A stretch of 64,000 nucleotides of DNA from Hortaea werneckii. Lineage: Eukaryota > Ascomycota > Dothideomycetes > Mycosphaerellales > Teratosphaeriaceae. Below are positions 34,343 to 44,865 of this stretch, in pieces. The position numbers and the translations under genes are program-made. The notes beneath the pieces are model-generated. The model saw only the letters and a program-made list of their open reading frames with translations, searched no databases and was not told where the DNA came from. Location of the stretch: contig JBAOKB010000054.1 of the NCBI GenBank assembly GCA_037044905.1, forward strand, positions 186,001-250,000, written 5' to 3'. The stretch's first letter is position 1, and each line of letters begins with the position of its first letter.

Positions 34343-37300
34343 TTACCGAATAGTTACTCCGCTCCTGTCCGTGAACATCCTCGTCGCCACGTTCATGGCA
34401 CCCAGCTCCTGGAACAGCAACTTGGCCGCATACGGAATGATGACCTGCGCGATCTTCGTCTTGTTCCGGCAGGGCCTGCACTCGATCTGCCCCTCCCTCA
34501 ACTTCGCCACAGGCGTCATTAGACCGCAAATCTCGCAGACGTGGACTCTGAACGCATCCGAGACGTCGAGCAGACGCTCCTTAAGAATGCCGAGGCACCG
34601 TGGGAGATCATACAGTCGCGTTCCATCTCTCCGAACCGGAGACCACCATCTCTCGCACGACCTTCCACCGGTTGTCGCGTCAGGATCTGCAGTGGTCCAC
34701 GTGCACGGGCATGGATCTTGTCGTCGACCATGTGGCGCAGACGCTGGTAGTAGGTCGGGCCCAAGAAGACCTGAGCACGTAGCTTCTTTCCTGTGTGCCC
34801 GTTGTACATGATCTCGAAGCCACGTTTCTGGAAGCCGCTCGACTCGAGGATTTCTGAAATGGAGGAGATCGTGACGTCGGTGAAGGGTGTGGCATCGCCT
34901 TCTTGACCGGTAAGTGCAGCCACCTTTGAGAGCAAACACTCGATCAAATGGGCGATGGTCATACGGGAAGGAATAGCGTGCGGGTTGATGATGATATCCG
35001 GTGTGAGACCATCTGCTGTGAAAGGCATGTCTTCCTGGCGATAGGTGATACCGATGGTACCCTTTTGTCCGTGACGAGAGGCAAACTTGTCACCGATCTG
35101 AGGCACCTTAGTCGTTCTCGTTCTAACCTTGACGAACCTCAGGCCTTCAAGATTAGTCGTGAGCAGCACTTGATCAACGAGACCGCTCTCTGTGCTCCTC
35201 AATGGTGTCGAGACGTCACGCTTGACGTGCATCTCCGTCTTCTGTCCCAGCTCTTCGCTTCCTGGCGCGATCGGTGAGGTCTTGCCGATCAAAATGTCCT
35301 CTCCACTCACCCGCATACCCGGAGAGATGATACCATCTTCGTCAAGCTTGTCGTAAGTTCCAGCCTTCATCTTGAGAGTCGAAGATCGGGTTGGTTTCTC
35401 GAATCTCTCCATGACTGCCATGCCCACCCTCTTCTCTTGGTCTAGGTACGCGCGGTAGAACAAACTTCTGAACAAACCTCTGTCGATAGAACTCTGATTC
35501 ATAATCACGGAGTCTTCTTGGTTGTATCCAGAGTAACAAGCAATAGCCACAATGGCGTTTTGACCTGCTGGCAATTCTCGGAATTTCAGGAACTCCATGC
35601 TACGCGTTGTAGCAAGCGGCTTTTGTGGATAGTAGAGCACATTTGCCATCGTGTCCATGCGTACGTTGAAGTTGGTCAAGGTAATACCCATGGCTTGCTT
35701 ACCCATGGCGGATTGGTAGGTGTTTCTGGGACTTTGATTGTGATCCGGGAAAGGAATGATCGACGCACAAATACCGAGGATCATCGCAGGATGAATCTCA
35801 CAGTGAGTCCATGTTCGCACCATCGGATTGGGCTTGGCCTTGATACGTCTGTGCGGGTCGTCCTTGGCTTCTATCCAGGGATTGCCAGCACGGATTTGGC
35901 GATGCTCCTCGAGCTCATCAGGAGCCATTATGATCATTGCAGTCTCCTCTTCTTCCGCATCGAGATATTCGACAACGCCGCTGCGGACAAGACCATGCCA
36001 GCCAAAAGTACGATCTTGCTTCTCTTCTTCACTGACGCCCTGAGCCTCAAGCTGCTCCAGCTCATAGCGATCGTTTTCCAGAGCTTGGATGTGCTCCCGC
36101 TTGAGGACCAGATTGCCACGGTTCTCGGAGCTGGGGTCGTTGTCGACAACGAAGAGGGGTCGGCAGACACGACCAGCATCAGTAAAGACCTTGATCTCAC
36201 GCTCGCGGACGTCGCGGATGATGGTGACCTCAAAACCGATGGTATTCTTACGCCTGAGTGTGCGCAATGAATCGGTCAGCTGACCACCATTGTTGTGCAC
36301 ACCCACCCATGTTCCATTCAGGAACACCTTAGTGGCATTCGGATTGAGCACTGCATCCCACTCCTCAAGCAACTCCATGCCTCGATGCCTCATGTACTCG
36401 ATAAGCGGCGTGCCCGGCGTACCGACGGAGACGTAGCACATCAGCGCCAAGTTCTTGACCAAACCACATGCCTGCCCCTCGGGAGTCTCGGCTGGGCATA
36501 CAAGACCCCAGTGCGTGTTGTGCAGCTGGCGAGGCTTCGCGATCTTGCCGTCTCGTCCAATTGGCGTGTTCGTTCGCCGCAAGTGAGAGAGTGTCGAAGC
36601 GTATGTGTACCTATTCAGCACTTGCGACACGCCAGCCTTCGCTGATGCGGCTTTCTTCTGATCACCCCAGTTACCAGTCGCCAAACAGTATCGAAGACCA
36701 TTGGTCATGATGCCCGACTTTACAGCCAAGTTGACGTTGAATTCCCTGCCGTTCTCGACGCATCTGTGCAGATATCCTCTGACGTCCTTGACCAGCTGGG
36801 CGAACTTCAAACGGAACACTTGTGCCATCAGCGGACCTGCCAAGTCAAGACGCTTCTTACCAAAGTGATCTCTGTCATCTTCTTCGACACGACCAAGCTG
36901 CACCTGCAGCAATCGATTGACCATGTACCCCAAGAAAAAAGCCTTCCTGGTTTCACTGCCCTCTTCTTGCGAGATGTGAGGCAGGAATTCCTTCTGCATG
37001 ATGTCCCGCGCATACTTGATACGCTTCTCTCTTGTTCCGGCCATGTTACCTCTTCTGCCAATATAATCCAGTGCCTGCTCACGCTCTTGAATGGCAAAAG
37101 CTTCTTCCAAGCAGGGCTTGAGCATTTCCAGCATCTGTGTGTCACTCTTCTTGCAAATATGATTGAGAATGTCTTCATCGGACACAATACCGAGGGCACG
37201 GAAGACAGCAACAAGCGGGATGTCCGTCTTGACGTATGGCAAGGCCACCTTGATCGTCTTGCCGAAGTTGGCGCCGGCACTACGCTCATAGAGTTTGACC

Positions 37301-38208
37301 TGCATTGTGCTGATCAAGCGGCTGCCCTTCTCAATCGCAGAGCGAATCTCAGCCACAACAGGTGTGGGCGTGTTCCTCTTCCTGAACACTTGCACGATGT
37401 TCGCCGCACTACGCTCTTGCGCAATGAGCACCTTCTCGGAACCGTTGATGATGAAATATCCACCCTGATCGAATGGGCATTCCTGGAAAGCATACAGCTC
37501 ATTCTCGCTTCGGTTGCGCAGAGTACAGATCTTGGACTTCAGCATGACAGGCAGTTTGCCGATGAAGACGCGCTGCTCCGTCTCCTCTTGTGCGTCCGGA
37601 TCTGGCTCCCAAAACGTCTCATAGTCGTTCTCGTCCCAGTCTTCCGGAGGTACCCACTGCTCGGATGCGTCGTCCCATTCCGCCCCTGCTGGCTTCTCTT
37701 TCGCGATCATCAGACGCTTCGTCATTCCCAGGTACATCGGTGAGGAGTAGGTCAGATTCCGTAACCGCGCTTCATGCGGATACAATGGCCTCGTACTCCC
37801 ATCGCCTTCAGTCATAGCCGCCTGGGAGATGGTCAAGTGTCCGAACTCAATCTGCCACCGCCTCTTCACGATCGAAGCACCACGACCGTCATCCTCGGGC
37901 GCCAGATTCTTGTCTACAGTCACAAAGTCGGTCTCACTGACAATCTCCTGCATCGTTGTGCCCGCGAACTCATCGAAAGAATCGAGCTGTTGAGACACAA
38001 GACCCTTGGAATCGAAGAAAGACTGGATGACCTGCCAGCTGTCTTCCTGAGTGATGGCATTTGCATCCACGAGCTCGTCCTCCACGCCAGCCATCATCGC
38101 ATCGCCGTTGGCGTACGCCATCTTTTCGACTCCGTCCCTTGGTATGTTCTGGTTTGATCTGCTACCGTCTGCGTAGATATCCTTCGCTACCGCCAATTCT
38201 GCCACCAC
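34343..38208 (-). CDS. RPB2: RNA polymerase II second-largest subunit (one frame break)
   Basis: RPB2 forms half of the Pol II active-site cleft. The longest frame starts at 38208, but the ATG at 38121 gives 1,259 residues after repair, the usual size, and begins just before the conserved acidic DELVDANAITQEDSW region, so I prefer it. Recognisable are the protrusion and lobe (KLPVMLKSKICTL), the fork region, NQSSIDRGLFRSLFYR, GDKFASRHGQKGTIG in the hybrid-binding domain, and HGASAFL before the anchor. At 34579-34586 one base is missing. The frame then resumes with KERLLDVSDAF and the C-terminal zinc clamp CEICG..CRPC, ending at 34343. The unrepaired frame would lose the clamp, which is not viable in an essential subunit. 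The C-terminus DRSGVTIR is odd: many fungi end in DRSRDF-like sequence, so an extra downstream exon is possible. Confidence 0.95.
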
Positions 38209-38904
38209 CTTTTGAGTCGCCTACCGAAAGAATGACTGATGCCGGCGAAGGCTCGGGGGGCGCGAGGTGTAGCGCAGACGGTGCGCGAGCGTGAGAGTCG
38301 CGCGCCCGGTGGCGGAGGATGAAGATATCGACTCTCGAACACGCGGACAGAGGATGCCCGAATGAATGTTCGGCGGGAAGTGGCGAGGATGAAGGGGTCG
38401 ACGTTGATGCGAGGAAGGGTTGGCGACAGGAGGTGCTGGCGCGTGAATGTGCTGCTTTGGTCCAACACTCGACGTCCCTGCCGCTCACAAAGCCCGCTGA
38501 TTCTGCGCTAGTACGTGATTGGTTCGGTTGTGTCCGCGTAGAGCCTCTGCTTCACTACTTCATGTACTTCTACTACTACTCACTTCCTCTCGACAACAAC
38601 CACAGTCGTGAAACCGTCGAGGCATGGAGACCGGGCACAGGCGAGAGTGAATCTATACAACATTCACTCGACCGCTGCCGCTAACTGCAACGCGTGCCAT
38701 CCGACGCGCAATCACTTACTTGCTCCAGGCTGAGGCCGACTTGCTCAAAACTAACACCCAAAAACACTCCAAAACCCCGCCTTCAACCAACAGGCATCGT
38801 ATCAACCCACGTCAAAGGAAAGCCTCAAAAAGTGCTCATTATATCCTGACTGGCAAGCTTTTGATTCCTGCAGTATTGACAGTTTCGCAGCTGCTTCACC
38901 CACC
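38209..38904. promoter_or_regulatory. Divergent intergenic region of RPB2 and the F-box-like gene
   Basis: About 700 bp between outward-facing starts. It contains CT-rich and A-rich tracts typical of fungal promoters (around 38560-38600 and 38750-38830). No other gene is seen. Confidence 0.4.
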
Positions 38905-40472
38905 ATGTCTCCCTCAGCTATGCTGCTCACATTGGCACTCGAGCTTCGGGATGAGATATATGGCTATCTCTTAGCTGGCGAGCCCGTCACAAGCAACAAA
39001 GACGCATTCATACGGCGCATATTCCACACTGGCATCCTCGGCGTCAGCAAGCAGATTCACCTGGAGGCACAGAAATTCCTTCTCCAGAAACATTCATTCA
39101 TCCTGCTTCATTACGAGGGAAACCAGAAGAGCTTTGACCACAAAGATTTCGCCCCCTTCCTCAGATGCCGCATCCCGATAGTGAGTCGAGGTCTTCAAAC
39201 AACGAAGCCTTCGCCTTGTACTCGACTTCAGCTGGGACTTACACTGAAGTGTGTGGAACCATCCTTTGGCGATGCAGACAAGGAAGTGCAGAATCAGCAC
39301 GCATTGTACAGCTTCCTGATTTGCTCCGGCGACTTTGAACTCGTGAGTCGCATGGCGCAATGGAGCTGTCCTTGGACAAAGTTGGACGCGATCTACGTTA
39401 CATCGACTGCTCCTGCAACGCTTTGGACACGCGAAGCAGGACAGAATTCTCGCATGTGGTCAAGACGACATGCGTTGATGTGCACCGATGTTAGCTTCTG
39501 TGACCGGTCATTGCATCATGTGAGCGAGACTTCGCGCCAAGAGCTGATCACAAACACATACCGCTTTATCTGCACCTCTGATGGGCCTACTACATCGGGC
39601 TTGGAAAGCGCCGAGAGGGTCGTTATGGAGCGCCGGATGACCCCAACAGTCTTAGTTCTCACAAAAATGATGGCAGATCTCTTGAAGACTGCTCAATATC
39701 TTAAAACGAGGGCAGACCATCTTCTCGCAGAAGGCCGTGAGGGTAGACAGGCCGCCAAATGTTTGTACGCAGCTTTTCTGCAGGGCTACCATCGCTCTAC
39801 TAGGCCATTTCTGATGCGGATAAACGCCGAAATGCTCCGTCAAGACCCGAATTGCGTCGAATACATCTACCGGATCACCGAACTAGCTTACAACGTTCAA
39901 ATTTCTCACATACGCGCCGATCCTTACGCAGCACCGACGGTGAAAGCTATTGAGGTCCTTCAAGACTTTCATGAGCTCTTTTCGGACAAACTCGAGCACA
40001 TGCTGCCTCAAGCCCACGGTAGAATAAAGAGCACCTTAGTTAACGGGATGCATTTGGAGCTCCTGCTGACGGGGGCTGAGAATCTTGTGGAATCTCTAGA
40101 AGAACTCCTCGAGATCTGCCCAGGCGATGAGCATTTGTTACATGATCTCAACGTCGCAAAGAAGCTGCAAGCTCGAGCGCATGTAAGTGATCCCTCCAAA
40201 CGATTGAAAGCTTCTCTAACTGATTTCAGGATGAGGAAAACAACCAGACTTCGGCAGAGGAATTTGAAATAAGCTGGACCTTCGCCTCTACCTTGAAGAT
40301 GGTTTCACAGAGACTGTTCGCGTGCGCCTCAGACCATTACGTGGTACCGCAGAGCTTCGAAATGGAAGGCTGGGAGCCAGGGAATGGCCCATATCAACTA
40401 TCGCCCGCTGAACAGCAGGCCGTCCACGATTTGCAGGATGGGCGAGGGTGGCCCAGGAGCAGCTTTGACTGA
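38905..40472 (+). CDS. F-box-like (2EXR-type) protein of unknown function
   Basis: Exons 38905-40182 and 40230-40472 with a 47-nt intron (GTAAGT..CAG) give 506 residues, intact. The N-terminus MLLTLALELRDEIYGYLLAG matches the degenerate F-box/2EXR start (LPxELRxxIYxYLL) found in hundreds of filamentous-fungal proteins, often taken as a protein-interaction motif in ubiquitin ligases. The rest is alpha-helical looking, with Leu-rich helices near residues 340-420. The frame without splicing stops 30 codons after the donor, but the spliced version continues with an acidic stretch and a Trp-rich end, so the intron is favoured. No substrate or partner can be named. Confidence 0.72.
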
Positions 40473-41196
40473 GCCATCTGTGGATCCGCTAGTGGATGGG
40501 AAGGATGAGAAGCGTAGGCTACCTTCCAGGCATGGAGAGGAAAAAATCTGACACGACCGCATCTGATTCAGTATCAGTCTCTTTCACCTCAATGCTGCAT
40601 CATTTGGCAGCAGTCCAATATTTCAGGGACATCGAAGACACACCACGGTTTCAGCGACCGGCTCTACGATAATGCTGAGAAATACAGCCGTACGAAGGAT
40701 CGTCACAGGTCAATGTTGCTGAAGACCTTGGATTAGGGCGCAACGATGAGCAGCCTCTTTCCCGAAAATAGTGTATAAATGCCTATTTCCATGGTGAGGG
40801 ACACAGAGCACTGGCTGGGTTCCAGCTAGAATCACAACCAACAAGCAGATGACCTCAAGATTCAATGAAGATTCGACAATGATGATGTCGTTTTCACTCC
40901 AGATTACTGTATGTACGAAAAGATAAGAATTACGAAAAGTATCAAAACCAAAAGACTCAAAAACTCCTCTCATTCCTTTTAAAACCATCCACTTCGTTCC
41001 CATATCAACATCAGGCGGAAGAAAACAAATTTTCGCCCTCCCGGTCTGTTCGGAAAACGCCGCGCAGTGAGTGTCTAGAAGTGGTATATCGCAAAACAGA
41101 ATAAGGACACAAAACATTTGCACATCCCGCTCGTAAAATCCTCATGAAACTTTCAAATCCCGCGTGTCATCCCTTCATTGTACAAGGAATCCCTTT
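40473..41196. other. Intergenic region between convergent genes
   Basis: 3' flanks of the F-box-like gene and of the repeat-rich secreted protein. A 137-codon minus-strand frame (41123-40710) is probably 3' UTR; I see no motif in it. Confidence 0.4.
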
Positions 41197-43287
41197 TTAA
41201 GACCAGTAGCCCGTCGGCTTAGCAGCCTCGTCAGTGCTGTACTTAGCCGGGCCGCCCTCCCACGTCGCCGAGGTGGTGGCAGGAGCAGTCGTGGTCGTTG
41301 CGCCGTAGCTCGGCGGCATGGAAGCAGATGCCGTTGGCATCGAGCTTCCAGTCGTGGTGATGAGCGTCAGGGACCCGCTGATGGTGGTGCAGACTTGGCC
41401 CGCTGGGTACTGGTGAGCCGGGTTGCAAGCATACGTGGTGCTGGCGGTAGGGTAAGCAGTCGGGCCGTAGCTCGTGCCGTTCATGGAGGCTGTCATGGTG
41501 CCGTTGTTGTAGCCTCCTGACATGCTGGAGCTGGGATATGGGTACATCGGCGACTTGGATGACATGGGAGCCGAGCTGCTGTGGCCGCCGTACGTCGGGC
41601 CTGCGGACATGCTGCCGTACCAGACTGTCTCGGTCACGGTCAAGGTGGCCTGAGGCGCGGCAGGGCACTCGCAAGTGGATCCAGCTGGGACCTTCATCGT
41701 CATTGTCTCAGCTGGTGGGCAAGTGTAGCCCGTCGCAGTAGTGACGGGTCCGACCGGCATGGTCGTAGGGCCATTCGACGAGCCCGGTGCTGAAGTGTAA
41801 CCTTCGGATTTGCTTGTATAGCCGGGGCCGTAAGGTGTCTTGCTTGGCTTGCCTTGAGTGTACGTCACAACGGCAGTCGTGAGATGCGTCTGGGTTATGA
41901 CCGTCGTAGCGTGGCTTGTGTGGTAGTTGCCACTTGAGACGGGGTAAGAGTAAGTTACTGAGTGCGTTTCCGACGTCGTCACAGGATATGTGGAGGTTAA
42001 AGTGACAACAACCTCGGTGGTCTTGGTGGTGGTTTCACCACCGCCGTGGCCTGGATAGGTCTTTGAGGGACCTTGGGTCTCGGATCCCTTTCCGCCGCCA
42101 TGGCCAGGGTAAGATTTGGATGGGCCCGGCTGCGTACTAGCAGTGGTTGTCATGTTGCCAGTGGGAACGTAATGGGACATGCTAGATGGAGTGGATGATC
42201 CGTGGCAGCCGCCCTTGCAGGTGGTGATAACGATAGTGCTCGTAGTGAGGTGAGTTGAAGTATGGCCGCTGTACGTCTGCGTAACAGGGCATGTGGTTAC
42301 GGTTGTGTAGGTAGTGTAATCCACCGTGGTCGTGTTCATTGATGTGCCAGTGGGCTTAGTAGTAGCTGGCGGGCTCATGCTGCCTGATCCGTAAGAGGTA
42401 GGCTTGCCTGTGGGCTTGCCTGTTGGCATGGACGAGCCCATGCTGCCTGTTCCGTATGAGGAAGGCTTTGACATGGACATAGATGAGCCCATGCTGCCTG
42501 TTCCATAAGACGAAGGCTTGGACATGGACATAGATGAGCCCATGCTGCCTGTTCCATAAGACGAAGGCTTTGACATAGATGTAGATGAGCCCATGCTGCC
42601 CGTGCCGTAGGAAGTAGGCTTGCCGGTTGGCATGGACGAGCCCATGTTTCCAGTTCCGTAAGACGAGGGCTTGTTAGTCGGCATGGACGAGCCCATGCTG
42701 CCAGTGCCGTAGGAGGACGGCTTATTAGTTGGCAAAGACGAACTCATGCTGCCCGTTCCATAGGAAGTAGGCTTGGCAGTTGGCATCGATGAGCCCATGC
42801 TACCAGTCCCGTAGGAAGACGGCTGAGACATGGAGCCGCTGGGGTAGGGTGGCATGGACATGCTCTGCATACTTGACGCCGGGCTGCTGCTGCTTCCGTG
42901 GCCATACGAACCAGTAGGGTACACTGCAACGCTGGAGGATGATGAAAGCATGCTTGAAGAGCTAGTCATGTTGTGGATGGGCATCGAGTGTGTGTGGATC
43001 GTGGTTGTGCCGCTCTCAGTACAAAGACTTGTGAAAGTCGTGTACTGCGTCTCTGGAGGCATCGAGTGGCTTGTCGTTGGCGGCTTCGTCGTCATGCTTT
43101 CACTCGGGGAGCTGCCGCCGTAAGTGCCAGTCATCGTGACCGAGTGCATGCTGCTCGAAACCGGTTGAGTGCCATTGTAGTTTACACTTGAGCTGCTTCC
43201 TTTGTCGTTATAGCCCTTAGGTGTCTCAGGCTGGGGCAAAGCAAGGACAGCGCCTGCAAAGGCGAGGAGAGATATCTTGGAATGCAT
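41197..43287 (-). CDS. Secreted Ser/Thr-rich repeat protein
   Basis: Intronless and intact, 696 residues from the ATG at 43287, which opens a signal peptide (MHSKISLLAFAGAVLALPQP); an in-frame ATG 15 codons upstream gives a non-signal extension and is rejected. The protein is dominated by Ser, Thr, Pro, Gly and Tyr. Residues of roughly 150-300 form eight units of 17 residues of the type KPSSYGTGSMGSSMPTN. Later there are Thr-rich TTTV-x-x-T stretches and two GPSK-x-YPGHGGG units. A cysteine-containing block (YTCPPAETMTM, CECPAAP) and another (YACNPAHQYPAGQVC) follow. It ends KPTGYWS, with no hydrophobic GPI tail. It looks like a heavily O-glycosylated cell-wall or extracellular adhesin-like protein; the role is an inference. 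Confidence 0.82.
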   Translation of the reverse strand: MHSKISLLAFAGAVLALPQPETPKGYNDKGSSSSVNYNGTQPVSSSMHSVTMTGTYGGSSPSESMTTKPPTTSHSMPPETQYTTFTSLCTESGTTTIHTHSMPIHNMTSSSSMLSSSSSVAVYPTGSYGHGSSSSPASSMQSMSMPPYPSGSMSQPSSYGTGSMGSSMPTAKPTSYGTGSMSSSLPTNKPSSYGTGSMGSSMPTNKPSSYGTGNMGSSMPTGKPTSYGTGSMGSSTSMSKPSSYGTGSMGSSMSMSKPSSYGTGSMGSSMSMSKPSSYGTGSMGSSMPTGKPTGKPTSYGSGSMSPPATTKPTGTSMNTTTVDYTTYTTVTTCPVTQTYSGHTSTHLTTSTIVITTCKGGCHGSSTPSSMSHYVPTGNMTTTASTQPGPSKSYPGHGGGKGSETQGPSKTYPGHGGGETTTKTTEVVVTLTSTYPVTTSETHSVTYSYPVSSGNYHTSHATTVITQTHLTTAVVTYTQGKPSKTPYGPGYTSKSEGYTSAPGSSNGPTTMPVGPVTTATGYTCPPAETMTMKVPAGSTCECPAAPQATLTVTETVWYGSMSAGPTYGGHSSSAPMSSKSPMYPYPSSSMSGGYNNGTMTASMNGTSYGPTAYPTASTTYACNPAHQYPAGQVCTTISGSLTLITTTGSSMPTASASMPPSYGATTTTAPATTSATWEGGPAKYSTDEAAKPTGYWS
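42400..42830 (-). repeat. 51-bp coding tandem repeat, eight units
   Basis: The sequence CCCATG recurs at 42437, 42488, 42539, 42590, 42641, 42692, 42743 (variant) and 42794, an exact 51-bp period. Units encode the 17-residue repeat of the secreted protein and differ mostly by single bases. The perfect register shows that repeat number can change without frameshift. Confidence 0.9.
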
Positions 43288-44865
43288 GTTGCCAATTGGA
43301 CGTCCTCCGAAAAGACAGAGATTCTCGAACAAAAGCGACCGTCGGTCTGCGACTGTAGCGAGTGGCAGTCACCAGACCAAAATGGTGAAGCAGAAAGGGT
43401 TGGATAGTGCAAGCGGAGTTTATGTACAGAGTTGTGATAAACAAAGTGATGGCCCTAGGAAGGAAGATATCTTACCTTTTGGATCAGAGTTCGGCTATAT
43501 TTACAGAACTCAGTCTACGCTCCTCCACCATGTTCCGTGTGATGGCGTTGCGCCTTCGGGGTCACTTTCTAAGCAAATACGACGCCATGAGGCGATACTT
43601 CGCTCGGTCCCTTCGGTTGCGGTAGCCGAACATGGGAGGGATACGAACCCCATCGAAGCCTAAACCCGTAGGCACACCTGCTACTGTCGATGGTGTGGAG
43701 GCAATGGAGCGCAAGAGGATCATATGAAGTCGGGGCCTTGCTGCGCTCGCGTCCGCCGAGGGCCGAGCGGTCATATTCCTGGAAATGCTGCAAGAGGAGT
43801 GTTCCTGGGTTAGATCCCGCCATCCTCGCAGTGCTAGTTCTGTAGGTACTGCTGTACTACTGTAGAGTCATCCTGTCAGGCCCGTGTTCCTGCATGGTAC
43901 GCTTGCGCCAGTCAGCGGCGTAGCTCTCATCGTGACTTGCCGGCCGGCATGGTGAGGATGACGGTTGATAGGGCTCGCCGCACTCCGAAGTCGATGGAGG
44001 CGCAGGAACGAGCGGAAGTCAAGACAAAACAAGACTCGCGTGCCTGACATGAGCTTGATGAGGAGCCTCGGAGGTTTCTGGAGCGGAGAGGGAGGGGGGA
44101 CTACTGTAGGAGGTAACTTGATCTGGGAGTAGCGGCTGCTATTTTCACGAAAATCACTCTGGGAGCGCTCGGATTGGTTCGCCTTGGGAGGGTTGCATCC
44201 GCAACGCATTGGCCACTTCGCCCCCAAGGTTCACACCTACTTCCCCAGCTGCACACTACCTTGATGAGCGAGATGAACTATCGAAACCATTCCATCCTTC
44301 GCCCTCAACGTGCCGGTGGTACGTTCAGCGGAGTGATCTCTGAGACTTGTTCCGTGGCAAACCCTAGGTACCTACTACCCTCCTGGCCTTGATCGACTTG
44401 CTCTGCAGAAACACTGCGGTGGAAGCAAACGCAATGAGAGAACCGCACGTCGTGTCAGCATCGTGACCATCGAGCCGGATGGAGAAAGGCTTGCGCCTCT
44501 CGGTATGGCCGCCGGAAATGATTTGGAGCTGTCGCGAAGTATCATTGCTTTGCCACTGCAAACGGCATAGCTTCAAATGCCGCATCTAAATTAAGACGTC
44601 CCGTCTTGCGGCCCTCCATTAGAGAGCCATGAGGATTTGATGAGTGAATTTGGCTGATGCCTGCTAGGTGATGTAGTCTTCATTCGCGACCAACGGGATT
44701 GCCCCGTACACCCAAGTATACACTGTTGTGCGGGCTCATCACCTTCATGGCAGAAGCCATCGGTGTGTCTGGAACCATGTATTAATATCGTACACAGGTG
44801 ACTAATAAATCAACACGACAGCGATTTCTTTGGGAAAAAAGCAATATCCATTCACTTTCGCGACG
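43288..44865. other. Intergenic region
   Basis: Roughly 1.6 kb holding the promoter of the secreted repeat protein and the 3' flank of the monooxygenase. A GGGGTTCGTATCCC-like stretch on the minus strand near 43638 resembles a tRNA T-arm but no cloverleaf can be built. No gene supported. Confidence 0.4.

Noticed and set aside
40710..41123. 137-codon minus-strand frame
   Set aside because: Lies just beyond the stop of the secreted repeat gene; probably its 3' UTR.
43562..43823. Possible tRNA on the minus strand (GGGGTTCGTATCCC T-arm-like sequence)
   Set aside because: No matching D-arm, anticodon arm or acceptor stem could be built around it.
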